Origin: Chimonanthus salicifolius
Taxonomy: Eukaryota; Streptophyta; Magnoliopsida; Laurales; Calycanthaceae
Direction: 5' to 3'
NCBI GenBank assembly: GCA_013350335.1
Contig: CM023536.1
Location: 9,072,207-9,136,206 of the forward strand
Length of the DNA: 64,000 nt
The stretch's first letter is position 1. Each line of letters starts with the position of its first letter. The translations under genes were made by a program, and so were the position numbers. The notes under the pieces are model-generated. The model worked only from the letters and a program-made list of their open reading frames with translations, was not told where the DNA came from and did not search any database. This document shows, in pieces, positions 24,074 through 33,795 of the stretch.

Positions 24074-25067
24074 TGACGCAGCGGAGATCGGGTTAAAGGA
24101 ATTTAGATGTGTTTAATAGGACTAATGGATGTGAATAATGGGTTTAGTGTAAATAATAGAATTAAAATGAATCTAAATGGGTTAAATGGAGTTGGGCTAA
24201 AGGTCAACACGTCTAATAACTTTGGTCTTGGGTGAGTAATGGTAAGTAGGTGGGAAATAATAATTATAATAAGGTTGGTGGGGATAAGTAAAGAAAAGAA
24301 AGATGAAGGCTACTGAGAATTGGAGACGTTGGGTTCAGATAGAGAGATAGCGAGAGGGTGTGAATGGAAGGAAGGTATCGCTGAGAAGTAAGAAGGTAGG
24401 GAAAGAGAGGGTTGCTGTATAGTTTACTGGTTTGCTGGCTGGTTGACAGAAGGTGGAGAAGATGATGGCAGTGAGCTTAATCTGGCACAAGGATGGCTGT
24501 TTGGGAAGCCCAAACAGCAGTTTGGCTTCAAGATCTGAAGCAGAGACGGACTGAGCAAGGAGCAGCCAAGTGTAGGTTGGGCGCTTCTCGTCCGGCAGGT
24601 CAGTCTTCTTGCTAACAGCAGAGAAAGACAGAGAGACTCCAAGGGCCTGTCGAACTCCGGCGACGGTGAGAACCCGTGAAGAAAATCAAAGTAAACAATC
24701 CAAGAACAAATCTTGAAATGAAACCAAATCTATTTCATTAATCAAACTTGTGTATCTTGCAATCTACAAAAAGGGGTATTTATATACATACCCTAAACAC
24801 AAAAATAGGAAGTAAAATTAAACAAGGAAAGGATAAGAAAATAAAGGAGAATAGAAAGAGGTGCCTGATTTGTCGGGGTTGTCGGCACCGTCGCCCCTTC
24901 CGTCGCCATCGGCTGGTCATGCATGTTGTCGGTGAAGAAATAAGGGAAAGTAAGAAACGGGATAGATGGGTTAGGAAAGGGAAAGTAAGGAGAGATGGGT
25001 TAGGAAAAGGAGTTTTACTCCTTTTGTTAGGCCTCACATGGGTGACTCACACTCACGTGCTGCATCA
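24074..25067 (-). repeat. 5' LTR of the nested gypsy element
   Basis: It is 994 bp and the partner of 18694-19677. The ORF at 24748-25092 lies within it and has a counterpart with indels in the other LTR, so it is not a gene. Confidence 0.88.
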
Positions 25068-25072
25068 AATTT

Positions 25073-25267
25073 TCTCAAGTGAGTTTTCTTAAGCAACATC
25101 ATTGAGTTGCATGACGAGTTTTACTACAAGGTAGTGCCCAGCAGCCAGCAATTTCGTCGAGAAATTTGATGTGGTTATTATTTTGCGATCGGGTTATTCA
25201 AGATATTATTCAAGCCTTCCGCTGTAATTCGAGGTTGGGTATTCTTAATCCTCCCTAGCCTACATCA
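25073..25267 (+). repeat. 3' LTR of the outer element, second part
   Basis: It resumes at tctcaagtgagttttctt exactly where 18693 stopped, and ends ctacatca before the gttcc duplication. Confidence 0.88.
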
Positions 25268-25272
25268 GTTCC

Positions 25273-26130
25273 TGCTGTTATGACAAATCGTGCAGGGGAA
25301 ACGAATCAAGGCAGATCGGTGTGCTGCAGAGCAGAAGCAGCAAGAAGAGGGCTTAGCAGATCGGTGTGCTTCACAGCTTATGCTCTGCTCGTCACACTAG
25401 TTTTCAAGCTGCATGTCGTTGGAGTTTACTGGTGGTACAGGAATGATGATCTTTTGTACCCTTTGGTCATGCTTCCTCCAAAATCTATACAACCACTCTG
25501 GCATGCCATATTCATCATCATCGTGAATGATACGAAGGTGCCATGGTTTTGAAGTTTATACTTCTAATGTATTACAAGAATAGCAGCAACGGTAATGGTG
25601 CTAGGACACTTGGCTGCGATTTGGCTGCCCTCCTGTCTCGATCTGATCTTCAAAATGCCGCAACGGTGGAAAGAAACACACAAGAAAAACGATCTGACTG
25701 GGGCAATGGGTGCTGCCATAAAGAAGAGCAGCGTGCTTGCTTCTAAGAAGGATTTAGGGATCTGAAAAGGAACAAATCTTATGAGGGAAAGAACCCCCAA
25801 ACAAATTCCAACCCCGATGAAAAAATAGCAGAGAAACACGCCTCTTGTGGTATTTTTTTCTTTTTTTGCAAGATGACGCTGCAAGAGGCGTTCGTAGAGC
25901 TGAGCAGCGGTGACAACACCGAGCAAAGTCAACAAGATTTCACGAGAAGAGGTTTGGTAGAGGACAAAAACTATCGCAAATTGAAAAAGAAAATTCAGTT
26001 CCAAAATTTTGACAGGACTACCATGTAGAAAAGATAAAATTGATTATATTGTTGAACATCTAAACAGTTTGTTAAAATCCTAATCACACAATAATTCCAT
26101 TAATATTAAAATTTTAAATATATTCTAACA
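25273..26130 (-). mobile_element. right part of the second copia-like element with its LTR
   Basis: It matches 3724-4598. The LTR is 26024-26130 and ends ttctaaca, followed by the target sequence caaac (26131-26135), the same site as the 1955-4598 element. The two elements are therefore copies of one insertion spread by segmental duplication. Confidence 0.78.
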
Positions 26131-28347
26131 CAAACACATTCGCAAGTCATGTTGCTTAGCTTCACATATTTGAGGTGATCTAAAGACACAAAGATGGATG
26201 AGACCCATCACTTGCATATTTTGATTGGAGAATCTAGTTTGATAGAATGTGAAGGTCTTCCATCAAAGGTTTTCTCAAAAGAAAGATTAAAAAACTTAAG
26301 CAATAATTTTAATCTGTCATGCTCTTCTCCACAATAGACACGTGAATTGATACTTAACTCACGTTATTAAGTCCACTATCATGACCTGACCTCTGGAAAC
26401 ATGTGACCCGATTTTTTTTTGAAATGTGACCCACTCAATCTCAACCGGTCCGTAAACTCAACGAAATTAGGTTCCAAGGCACATACACAAGGGAAACCTA
26501 TCACATCTACTCTCACATAAAGCCGAAAAATCCTACAAAAATCCCGGCATAGTCCTGTGTGAAAAAGGGTCGTCTGGAGGCAAGACCCGTGGCTTTCAAG
26601 TAAATCTTTTCGATGGACCTATCACCTAAAATCCATATATGATTTCCTATAGGTCCCACCACTATATCCTTTTATAATTATTCAGATTTTGTTTCCGTTG
26701 AAGATAGATTAGAAGTTGGAACGTTAAACCAAATCCTACTCCAAACTCCTACAACATGGAATTGCCTACTTAACTATCTTCAATGTAAATATGTTTGTAG
26801 CACCTTTAAAAACAAATAACAAGACATGGGCTTCAATATGATGTTACAAGTTTTGATCTTTGTAGCAAACAAAACATGAGCATTAGACTTGTGTTATGAG
26901 ATCTATGGCTCATAATTCAACAAATAAGGATGAACGTGTTTTGAACTTAGTTGATCTCTTTTGATTTAATCATGTTTACATAGATGTTGTGGAGTAATTT
27001 TAATAGCAAACTAACATGCAATTAGAATATGCTTGGTTCATTTCTGAAAAAAAAATTAAATCATGCTACTCTAATGATACATATAATAACAACAACAATA
27101 ATATACGATCAGAGTCTTTCATATCGTCTAAAGGTCTCACCTGTATTTGGACTGAGGACATTTTAACCTGACTAGTCCTTTGAGCATGTACAAGCCTCTC
27201 TATCTCACATACTCTGGGTAAACAACTACAGGGAATGGCTCAGAGAGGTGTTGAGCGTAAATCGAACTCAAAACTCTCCTTCATGAAGATAGTTTCTTCA
27301 CCCTTAGGCCAACCCCCTCTTGAGTTTTTATTTATGATAGTTTTGATGTTTACTTCCTATTCAAGCTCGAAATTGACAATCTTACTCCTTCCTTAATGAA
27401 ATGTTATTAAATATATACCATTGTTTAAAAACATTGTTACTTCTAACATCTATGAGTGACAATCATAGTTTAAAAACCCAAAACACACAGCCAAGACTGA
27501 GTCGACTCAACTTGTCAAAAGATTACGAGTTGAGCAAGATAACGACATTTTCGAATATTTTAATCCTTTCCAAAACGCAGGTAAGTACTTTAAGTGAAAC
27601 ATTTTAGAATTTTTTAATCATTTCGGACTTTGAGTCAACTTCAAGCTTTTAGTTTTCAAACACAGGTGACAAGCTATATTGCAGATTTGACATAAATGGA
27701 CATTCACAGTTAAAATTAGGGGTGAAATCTGGGTTGGATTTTATAAGTTTTGACATAGTTGAGTTGGGTTTATTGAAAGCCGATCTGACCCGATCCAAAT
27801 TTGTTAAAATTAAACCTCGTAGCCAAGAATGCAACCGGTCTTAATGCTAAAATGTGCTTGTCAAAAACAATTACCGGTATTTAGTGGGTGTAAAGCTACT
27901 TAGATCCATCGATCACTAAAGGTTGGGATTCATTTGGTGGATTTTCCAATTCAATTTGACAAGTTAGTGGCCCAATATAGGACTTGTATAGACCCCTATA
28001 TAAGGAAATATAACATAGAATGGGTCTATCCAGTGATCCATTAAAATATACACTGCATGTATGCCGAGAAATTTTGAATTAGTGTAAACTGTTCAGCGTA
28101 TCTGGTTATCAGTGGATTATAGGTGGGTCCATCAAGATAGACTTGGATTAATTTTTTATTAATTCAAGGGGTTTTGTTTTTAGAAATGGATTGCCATTAC
28201 ATTAGTTGAATGCTTATCTACATGCAAATTTAAGGTTAAATTGCATGTATATTTGCAGCAATAATTAGGGTTTGGAGTCCTATATAAGAAGGTCTTGGAT
28301 CATCACATTGTACACAAGCAAAGAGATTCAATAATTATAAAGATAGA
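26131..28347. repeat. upstream flank of thionin-like copy 2 (duplicate of 4599-8046)
   Basis: It is co-linear with the flank of copy 1, minus the hAT insertion at 5014-6217. It includes the SINE (about 27135-27325), the short MITE at about 27712-27800, and the promoter with TATATAA at 28281-28287. Confidence 0.82.
28281..28287 (+). promoter_or_regulatory. TATA box of thionin-like copy 2
   Basis: TATATAA in the same context and at the same distance from the start codon as in copy 1. Confidence 0.6.
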
Positions 28348-29435
28348 ATGGAGAGAAAAGGTCTTTTAGTTGCAAATTTGGTAGGTTTAATTTTGATGGC
28401 AATGGCGGTGGGCCAAATAAGGGCCTCGTCCGACGGGCCCGACGGCTTTTTATGTACCGGCTTATGTGGCGCAAGCTGCAAGACAATTTTGCCTTTGCCT
28501 TACGGTACTTGTAATAAGTTCTGTAAGTTGATTTGTCAAGGAATAGGCCACATTCCATTAAAAGCTCGTTTAAAGTGCACATTTCGCTGCTCTTCAAAAT
28601 CATGCATGCACCATCAACTTGGTAACGATCTAAACTTCTTTGTGTGTTGAAGAAAACTATATTAGTTGTTTTTTATTTTTTTTATTATTTATTTAAGATC
28701 AAAGTGTTCAAGTCATTTAATGCACTTGACTGGGCTTTGGGTACGTGCAAAACTCTCTATCCGAACACACCAGATAACACTAAGGGGATGATCCTTTTGT
28801 GTTGAGAGCGACTTAAATCAAATATCTCAAGCCAACACTCACGGGTTAACTATGTTAGTTGTTTATATCTTAATATCTTTTAATTACATCATTCTGACCT
28901 CATGAGTAAGCAAACATACATCAATGTTTCGTAAGATAAAAAATTTAAGAACTTGAAGAAATGATTAGATGCAGTTGTAATTTATTATACACCCAACTTG
29001 AATTCTTGGAGGATTAGGTTTGAAATAATTTGACCTAACCCCCTTACACCCAACTTGAACCTGCCCCATTTAAAGAGGTGTAGAAACCATGTTCTAAACC
29101 CTTTATTAAAGCGTTAGGATGATCTCAAATCACTTGTAAATGGGTGGGGATCGGGTTTAACCATTTGTTTAATGATGAAAAAAGGATGAGACCCATCTTT
29201 AATATAAACCCACTCTAATAAGATGTTTAAGTCTACTGATCAAAGATTTGCAAAAACAAAAGTTCAAAAAGTATGGCCTAAGCTTTGAGATGGGCTCTGC
29301 ACTCATAGGCAAGGATGCAGTTCCCACTATTTTATGCTTATTCAATTGATTTTTTTTCTTTTTCTTTTTGCAGAGGATGAACAAAGCAAGATAAGTTGCA
29401 TGAAATCCTGCTACGACTCCTGCAAGAATGAATAG
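28348..29435 (+). CDS. thionin-like secreted cysteine-rich peptide, copy 2 (two exons)
   Basis: Exon 1 is 28348-28621 and exon 2 is 29374-29435, with the same donor (cttg|gtaacg), acceptor (tttgcag) and phase 1 as copy 1. The 111-residue product differs from copy 1 by only two residues in exon 1 (Ser for Pro after RAS; Ile for Ser in GHIPLK), and exon 2 is identical. All 12 cysteines in four triplets are kept, and the signal peptide is unchanged. The near identity, including intron and promoter, points to a recent duplication or gene conversion. The 3' end differs: a LINE fragment begins 10 bases after the AATAAA at 29473-29478, so transcript ends may differ from copy 1. The function is assigned on family resemblance only. 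Confidence 0.72.
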
Positions 29436-29488
29436 CCGACTCCATTGCCTTCATAAAAATATGTTTATAGTAAATAAAACATGGGCAT

Positions 29489-29746
29489 TCTCGAGCATGG
29501 AGGTTGCCTTTAATCAGATTAGTCGTTCAGCAAATGGTGTGGCGGATTTTTTTGCTAAGAATGGTGTAGAAGGGCCAACTTCAGGCGTTTTACTTTTATA
29601 GCATAGTTTCTATGGTCGTTAGGTTATGTTCTTTTTTGGCGTTTTTGTTTTCTTGGGCCTAATCCTCGTAGGCCTTTTGTACCTTGGAACTTTACCTTGT
29701 TCTTCTCTTTCTTTTTAATGAAATTTCTTCTTTACCGCTCAAAAAA
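29489..29746 (+). mobile_element. 5'-truncated LINE (L1-like) 3' end
   Basis: The insertion is flanked by a 13-bp direct repeat aaaacatgggcat (29476-29488 and 29747-29759) and ends in a run of A. Its start encodes the end of a LINE RNase H domain (RSANGVADFFAK, like the usual NxxAD-LAK string), with a stop 14 codons later and then a 3' UTR. Copy 1 has the empty site at 9240-9260. These are the hallmarks of target-primed reverse transcription. Confidence 0.88.
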
Positions 29747-30099
29747 AAAACATGGGCATCAAACTCATGATCCAAGTCTTTATGTTCGTAACAAAAGGAA
29801 ATGAGCATTACACACATGTTACAAGTTATGAAATGTGTGGCTTATAATTCAATAAACAGATATTAATGCATGTGCTTTGGATTTTATTCATGTCTTCTTG
29901 TTTGATAAACATTGTCATAGAGTTTGTGGACTATATTTTGTAACACAGTCACATACGATTAGAAATTTAAAATAAAAAAGAACATGGTCAAGTCAAAGAG
30001 TTTCACGTCACTATATCTTAAATATTGCTGAACTATATTTTATTCTAGATATCCTAATTTCACATCATTATATCCTATGCTCAAGATGATTTTTTTTAA

Positions 30100-30250
30100 T
30101 GCTGATATTAGTCATAATGGCAATATCATAGCCAATGTGTCGACCGATATAGTCCATATGAACAGTGTACAGCCGATACATATTGTATCGGCCGACATAT
30201 ATCAAGACTAAAAACTTATACATATCGGCTGATAATTAAATCTATGCAGT
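30100..30250. repeat. tatcggccgata palindrome family, copy B
   Basis: This is the duplicate of 9590-9750. Here the central palindrome has one change (tatcggccgaca). Confidence 0.55.
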
Positions 30251-31126
30251 CAACTATCTTCAACAGAAATGACTGAAGCAAACAAGACATGGGCTTCCAT
30301 ATAATGTAATAAGGCTATGGTTTGTATCAAGCAAAACATGAGCATTGGACTCACGTTATAAGTTATGAGATGTATAGCTCATAATTCAACAAATTAAGAT
30401 CAATGCTTCTATTTTTAGTCAGAGTTCATCTCCTGTGATTTATTCAAGTCTAATGAAATACGTTTCGAGGCTTATCTTGGGTTAAGCTCAACATTGACAA
30501 TCTCACTCTTTACTCGCTGCCAAGCAATTAAAATTTAGACCATTTTTTAACAAATTATTACTTCTAACACATTTTAAAACCCCAAAAAACTCAATCAAAA
30601 TAGAGTCAACTCAACTTGCTATGATTTTGATTCGAGCGAGATAATGAATTTTTATGAATCTTTTATCCTTTTTAAAACATAAGTTGAGTGTCTTGACTCA
30701 ATAGAATTTCAAATCGTGTTCAAGATTCAAATTTTCGAACACCGGCGAAGATCAATGATTGCATATTTGGCATAAATAAACACTATCACGCTCACACTTG
30801 AAGTTAAGCATGGTAATCAATTTATTTGGATGAATGCTACCGGTCTTATTAGTAAGTATGCTAATCAACAACAACTATTGCTCTTATTTGGTGGGACCTG
30901 TTGGAATATTAAAGCTATTGAATTGGGATCTAATTGGTAGGTCTTTTCCATTCAATTTGACAAGTTAGTGGGCCAATTACGGACTTGTATGGACCACTAA
31001 ATGAGGAGTTTTAGCTTAGAATGGCCAATTAGTGTAAACTACTTGGTGCATCTAGATATGAGTGGACTACATAGTGGTCTATTAAGATGTGCTTTGACTA
31101 TTTTGCAATTCATTTAAATATAGATG

Positions 31127-31325
31127 TGTGATACCCACTCACCCAAAGTCCCATACCGGTTGTGAACTTGGATGGTGTGGAATTTAAATGAGGAGGCAAG
31201 CCCCCAAACCAACATAAGGCCATTTGGGCTTGGCTTGGTGGGGCAGGGCCCAATGCAAAACGGTGTGGGTCCGAATGGCCCAAAACGGACAATATCATGT
31301 TGGGATTGGGAGTTGAGTCATTACA
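31127..31325. mobile_element. solo-LTR-like element (199 bp)
   Basis: It starts tgtgataccc and ends gtcattaca (TG...CA), flanked by the exact 5-bp duplication agatg (31122-31126, 31326-31330). The equivalent stretch after 10610 lacks it. The body is GC-rich with gggcc strings. It is either a solo LTR or a very small TRIM; no internal region is seen. Confidence 0.7.
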
Positions 31326-31394
31326 AGATGGTCTATTTTTGAATTTTAGAAGACATATTAAAGGGACTTTATTTTTAGAAATTAGTTTCCCTTA

Positions 31395-31570
31395 CATTAG
31401 TTGAATGTTTATCTGCATGCAAATTGAAGGTTAAATTGCATTAGTTGAATGTTTATCTGGATGCAAATTTAAGGTTAAATTGCATTAGTTGAATTTTAAT
31501 CTGCATGCAAATCTAAGGTTAAATGGCATTAGTTGAATGTTTATCTGCATGCAAATCTAAAGTCAAATTG
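31395..31570 (+). repeat. four 44-bp tandem repeats in the promoter of thionin-like copy 3
   Basis: Four head-to-tail units start at 31395, 31439, 31483 and 31527, each beginning cattagttgaat and ending ttaaattg or close to it. Units 1, 3 and 4 carry ctgcatgcaaat, which contains the RY core catgca; unit 2 has one change. Copies 1 and 2 have a single unit, with acatgcaaat. The array ends 38 bases before the TATA box. Confidence 0.9.
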
Positions 31571-31607
31571 CATGTCTGTTTGTAGCATGAATTAGGGTTT
31601 TGAGTCC

Positions 31608-31614
31608 TATATAA
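31608..31614 (+). promoter_or_regulatory. TATA box of thionin-like copy 3
   Basis: TATATAA in the conserved context gtccTATATAA, 64 bases before the start codon. Confidence 0.6.
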
Positions 31615-31677
31615 TTCCTTCGATCATCGATCATCACACTGTACACAATCAAAGAATTTCAAAATTATAAAGACAGA

Positions 31678-31920
31678 ATGGAGAGAAAAGGTCTTACTGT
31701 TGCAAATTTGCTTAGTATAATTTTGATGGCAATGGTGGTGGGACAAATAAGGGCCTCATCTCACAACTCATGTACTGCCTCGTGTGAAACAAGCTGCGAT
31801 GGAATTTTACATTTATCTAATGATGTTTGCAATAAGTTCTGTAATTGGATTTGTCAACACGAAGGCGACTCTCCATCAAAAGCCCATTTAGATATGGCTG
31901 CTCTTCCACCTCATGCATGA
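31678..31920 (+). CDS. thionin-like peptide, copy 3, truncated paralogue
   Basis: The 80-residue open frame keeps the signal peptide (NLLSIILMAMVVG, cut near IRA-S) and the first two cysteine triplets (CTASCETSC, CNKFCNWIC). It then loses the third: against copies 1 and 2 there is a net 7-base deletion near 31891-31896, which shifts the frame into LDMAALPPHA and a TGA. The position matching the intron donor (cca|gtaacg, from 31933) is kept but lies after the stop, so exon 2 can no longer be translated. The result is either a shorter six-cysteine peptide or a pseudogene. The promoter is intact and has an expanded repeat array, so expression remains possible. Confidence 0.6.
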   Translation: MERKGLTVANLLSIILMAMVVGQIRASSHNSCTASCETSCDGILHLSNDVCNKFCNWICQHEGDSPSKAHLDMAALPPHA

Positions 31921-32334
31921 ACATTTAATCCAGTAACGATCTAAACTTTTTTGTGTGAGAACAAGTTATTTTCTTCAATAGAAATAACTCCGTGGAATGA
32001 TAAATAAAAAACTTTGTTAGTTGTTTACATCTTAATTTCTCTTCATTCCATCGTTCTAACCTCATCCGTATACAAAAATAGATCAATGTTTTGCAAGATC
32101 AATATAGATGGAGATGGGGGTTCATCCGTTTGTTTATAATCAAATTGTCAATTAATGTAATCAATTTTTCTCTTCAACTCAACATCACAAGTTTGGAAAA
32201 TGTTTTTGGGGTGGATTGAAATAGTAAAATTTCATTTGATACATTTAGATATCTTTGAAGACACTTATAAACATGTTTATACACTATCTTATGCTTATTA
32301 AATTGATTTTTTGTTTTTTTTTTTTTTTTTTCAG

Positions 32335-32393
32335 AGGATGAAAAGTTAGTAAGTTGCATGAAATCCTACTCCAATTCCTGCAACAAGGAATAG
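32335..32393 (+). pseudogene. orphaned exon 2 of thionin-like copy 3
   Basis: After a long T-run and tcag acceptor comes a stretch matching exon 2 of copies 1 and 2. It is one codon shorter, and the middle cysteine of the triplet is replaced by tyrosine (CMKSYSNSC against CMKSCYDSC). The frameshift upstream leaves it untranslated, which fits its relaxed sequence. Confidence 0.7.
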
Positions 32394-32599
32394 CCGACTC
32401 TGATACCTTCATAAAAATAAGTTTGTAGCAAATAAAACATGGGCGACAAACTCATGATCCATGTAATTATGTTTGTAACAAAAGGGAATGAGCATTACAC
32501 TCATGATACAAGTTATGGGATGTGTAGCTCATAATTCAATAAATAGATAATAATACATGTGTTTTGGATTTTATTCACGGCTTCTGATTTAAGAAATTA

Positions 32600-33430
32600 T
32601 TTCTTTCTATTTACGTTGGGACTCTTTTGTGTATAAGAAAGACTCTCTTGAGTTGAGGTAGTGGGAGTGGCCCTCTTTGGCACCACCGAGAGTGATGTAC
32701 ACATGAAATTGACATATTTTTTTTTTTGAATGTTGGGTAAGATGTCATTCAAAGGGAAGAAAATCCTAGAAAAGAATTACAAAAAACGGGAGAGGCAAGC
32801 TGCCTCAAAAAGAAAAGCATACAAATCAAGTCAAAAGTATGCAGGCCCGAGCAGAACTCGATGAAGAAAAAGCCAATCAGATAGGTCACAGAAGAAAATC
32901 AAAAGATCCACACTTGAAGATGCTATGAACAAGGTTGGTTATGTAATAGGCCAGCACCAAATCAGGAGCAGCGGTGGCCAAGGATATGAGGATCTTCCTC
33001 CTTTGCAGGTAGTAAACAATACCAAATGCATGATTCTTGATGGCCCAGGCAGCATTAGATGGACCGATTGGCCTTTGGCATATTTTACCTCTGTATTTGG
33101 ATCAGTTAACTTTTATTTTGTGGGTTTTAGAGTTGTTTAATGGGATTTAGAAGTTTCGACGATTTTACAGGAGAATACAAGAACTGAGAAGGACAATGTA
33201 TAAATTGCAGACTTTGGGGCAGAAAAGTTATTTTTGGAAAGGGTAAAATTTTTAGTGATTATTTTACCACATTTTAGGGTTTTATTGTAAATTGATTAAT
33301 CCAAATCCACTTATGAAAGTTTGGGTTGATTCAAAAAATTTAGAAGTCAATGATTAGTGGTGAAATAATTATTTAAAATTCCATAGATAAGGAAAGCCCA
33401 CTCACAAGCCCATGGAAGATCTATCTGCAC
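32600..33430. other. spacer with a possible LINE-type 3' tail on the minus strand
   Basis: A T-run at about 32716-32728, followed by gaatgttgggtaagatg, would read on the minus strand as a LINE-like 3' UTR ending in poly(A). I cannot see a target duplication or a protein match. The 71-codon ORF at 32925 matches nothing I know. No gene is called. Confidence 0.3.
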
Positions 33431-33434
33431 AGTG

Positions 33435-33795
33435 GAGAAGGGGTCGAAATCTCGGTGGATACTGTGTGAATCGTCCGAGATATCTCTGGATTTCCACGAC
33501 CGAGATATCTCAGCCGATACGCATAGTATCAGCCCGAGATAAAAAAAAAATATCTGCCGATACGACCAATTTTTATTTTTTATTTAAAAAAAAAAACAAA
33601 TATCATCCGATATTTATGTTTTTGAATTTCTTTTTAAAAAAATAGCCTTTTTTATTTTTTAAAATGATTTTTTAAAAAAAAAAAAAGCCACCGAGATTTT
33701 AAAAAAAATGAGGAGAGAGAAAAATCTTGGCCCAAGATGAAATATCAGCCGAAAATTCAGATCCAACGAATTTTCGACCCCTGCGGTGGAGAGAG
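33435..33795. repeat. tatcggccgata palindrome family, copy C (long)
   Basis: Repeated ccgagatatctc, cagccgatac and catccgatat strings surround an A/T homopolymer core, opening and closing with related ggggtcgaaa / ttttcgacccc text (about 33437 and 33771). These ends form a rough inverted repeat. The ORF at 33412 is part of this repeat, not a gene. Confidence 0.5.

Larger units (their letters stand above)
18694..25067 (-). mobile_element. Ty3/gypsy LTR retrotransposon, degenerate, nested
   Basis: The 6374-bp element starts TGACG and ends CATCA, with target duplication aattt (18689-18693, 25068-25072). The LTRs are 18694-19677 and 24074-25067 and look alike apart from a few substitutions and indels, which suggests a fairly recent insertion. 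Coding is on the minus strand in the order gag, CCHC, protease, RT, RNase H, integrase; this order (RT before integrase) defines Ty3/gypsy. Several stops and frameshifts mean it cannot make a complete polyprotein. I see no chromodomain after the integrase. Confidence 0.93.
15673..25267 (+). mobile_element. non-autonomous LTR retroelement carrying a nested gypsy element
   Basis: The element starts TGATGT and ends ACATCA, and both sides carry the 5-bp duplication gttcc (15668-15672, 25268-25272). The 5' LTR is 15673-16661. The interior of only 1228 bp (16662-17889) has a primer site, a broken ORF and a polypurine tract but no pol domains. The 3' LTR is split: 17890-18693 and 25073-25267. Without the nested insertion and its duplicated 5 bp the element is 3216 bp. 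It was probably mobilised in trans by a relative. Confidence 0.88.

Noticed and set aside
31395..31570. Possible CRISPR-like array of four 44-bp repeats
   Set aside because: The units are directly adjacent with no spacers and lie in a plant promoter; it is a minisatellite.
33412..33645. 77-codon ORF at 33412
   Set aside because: It falls in the palindrome-rich repeat and its lysine-rich end is a translated A-run.
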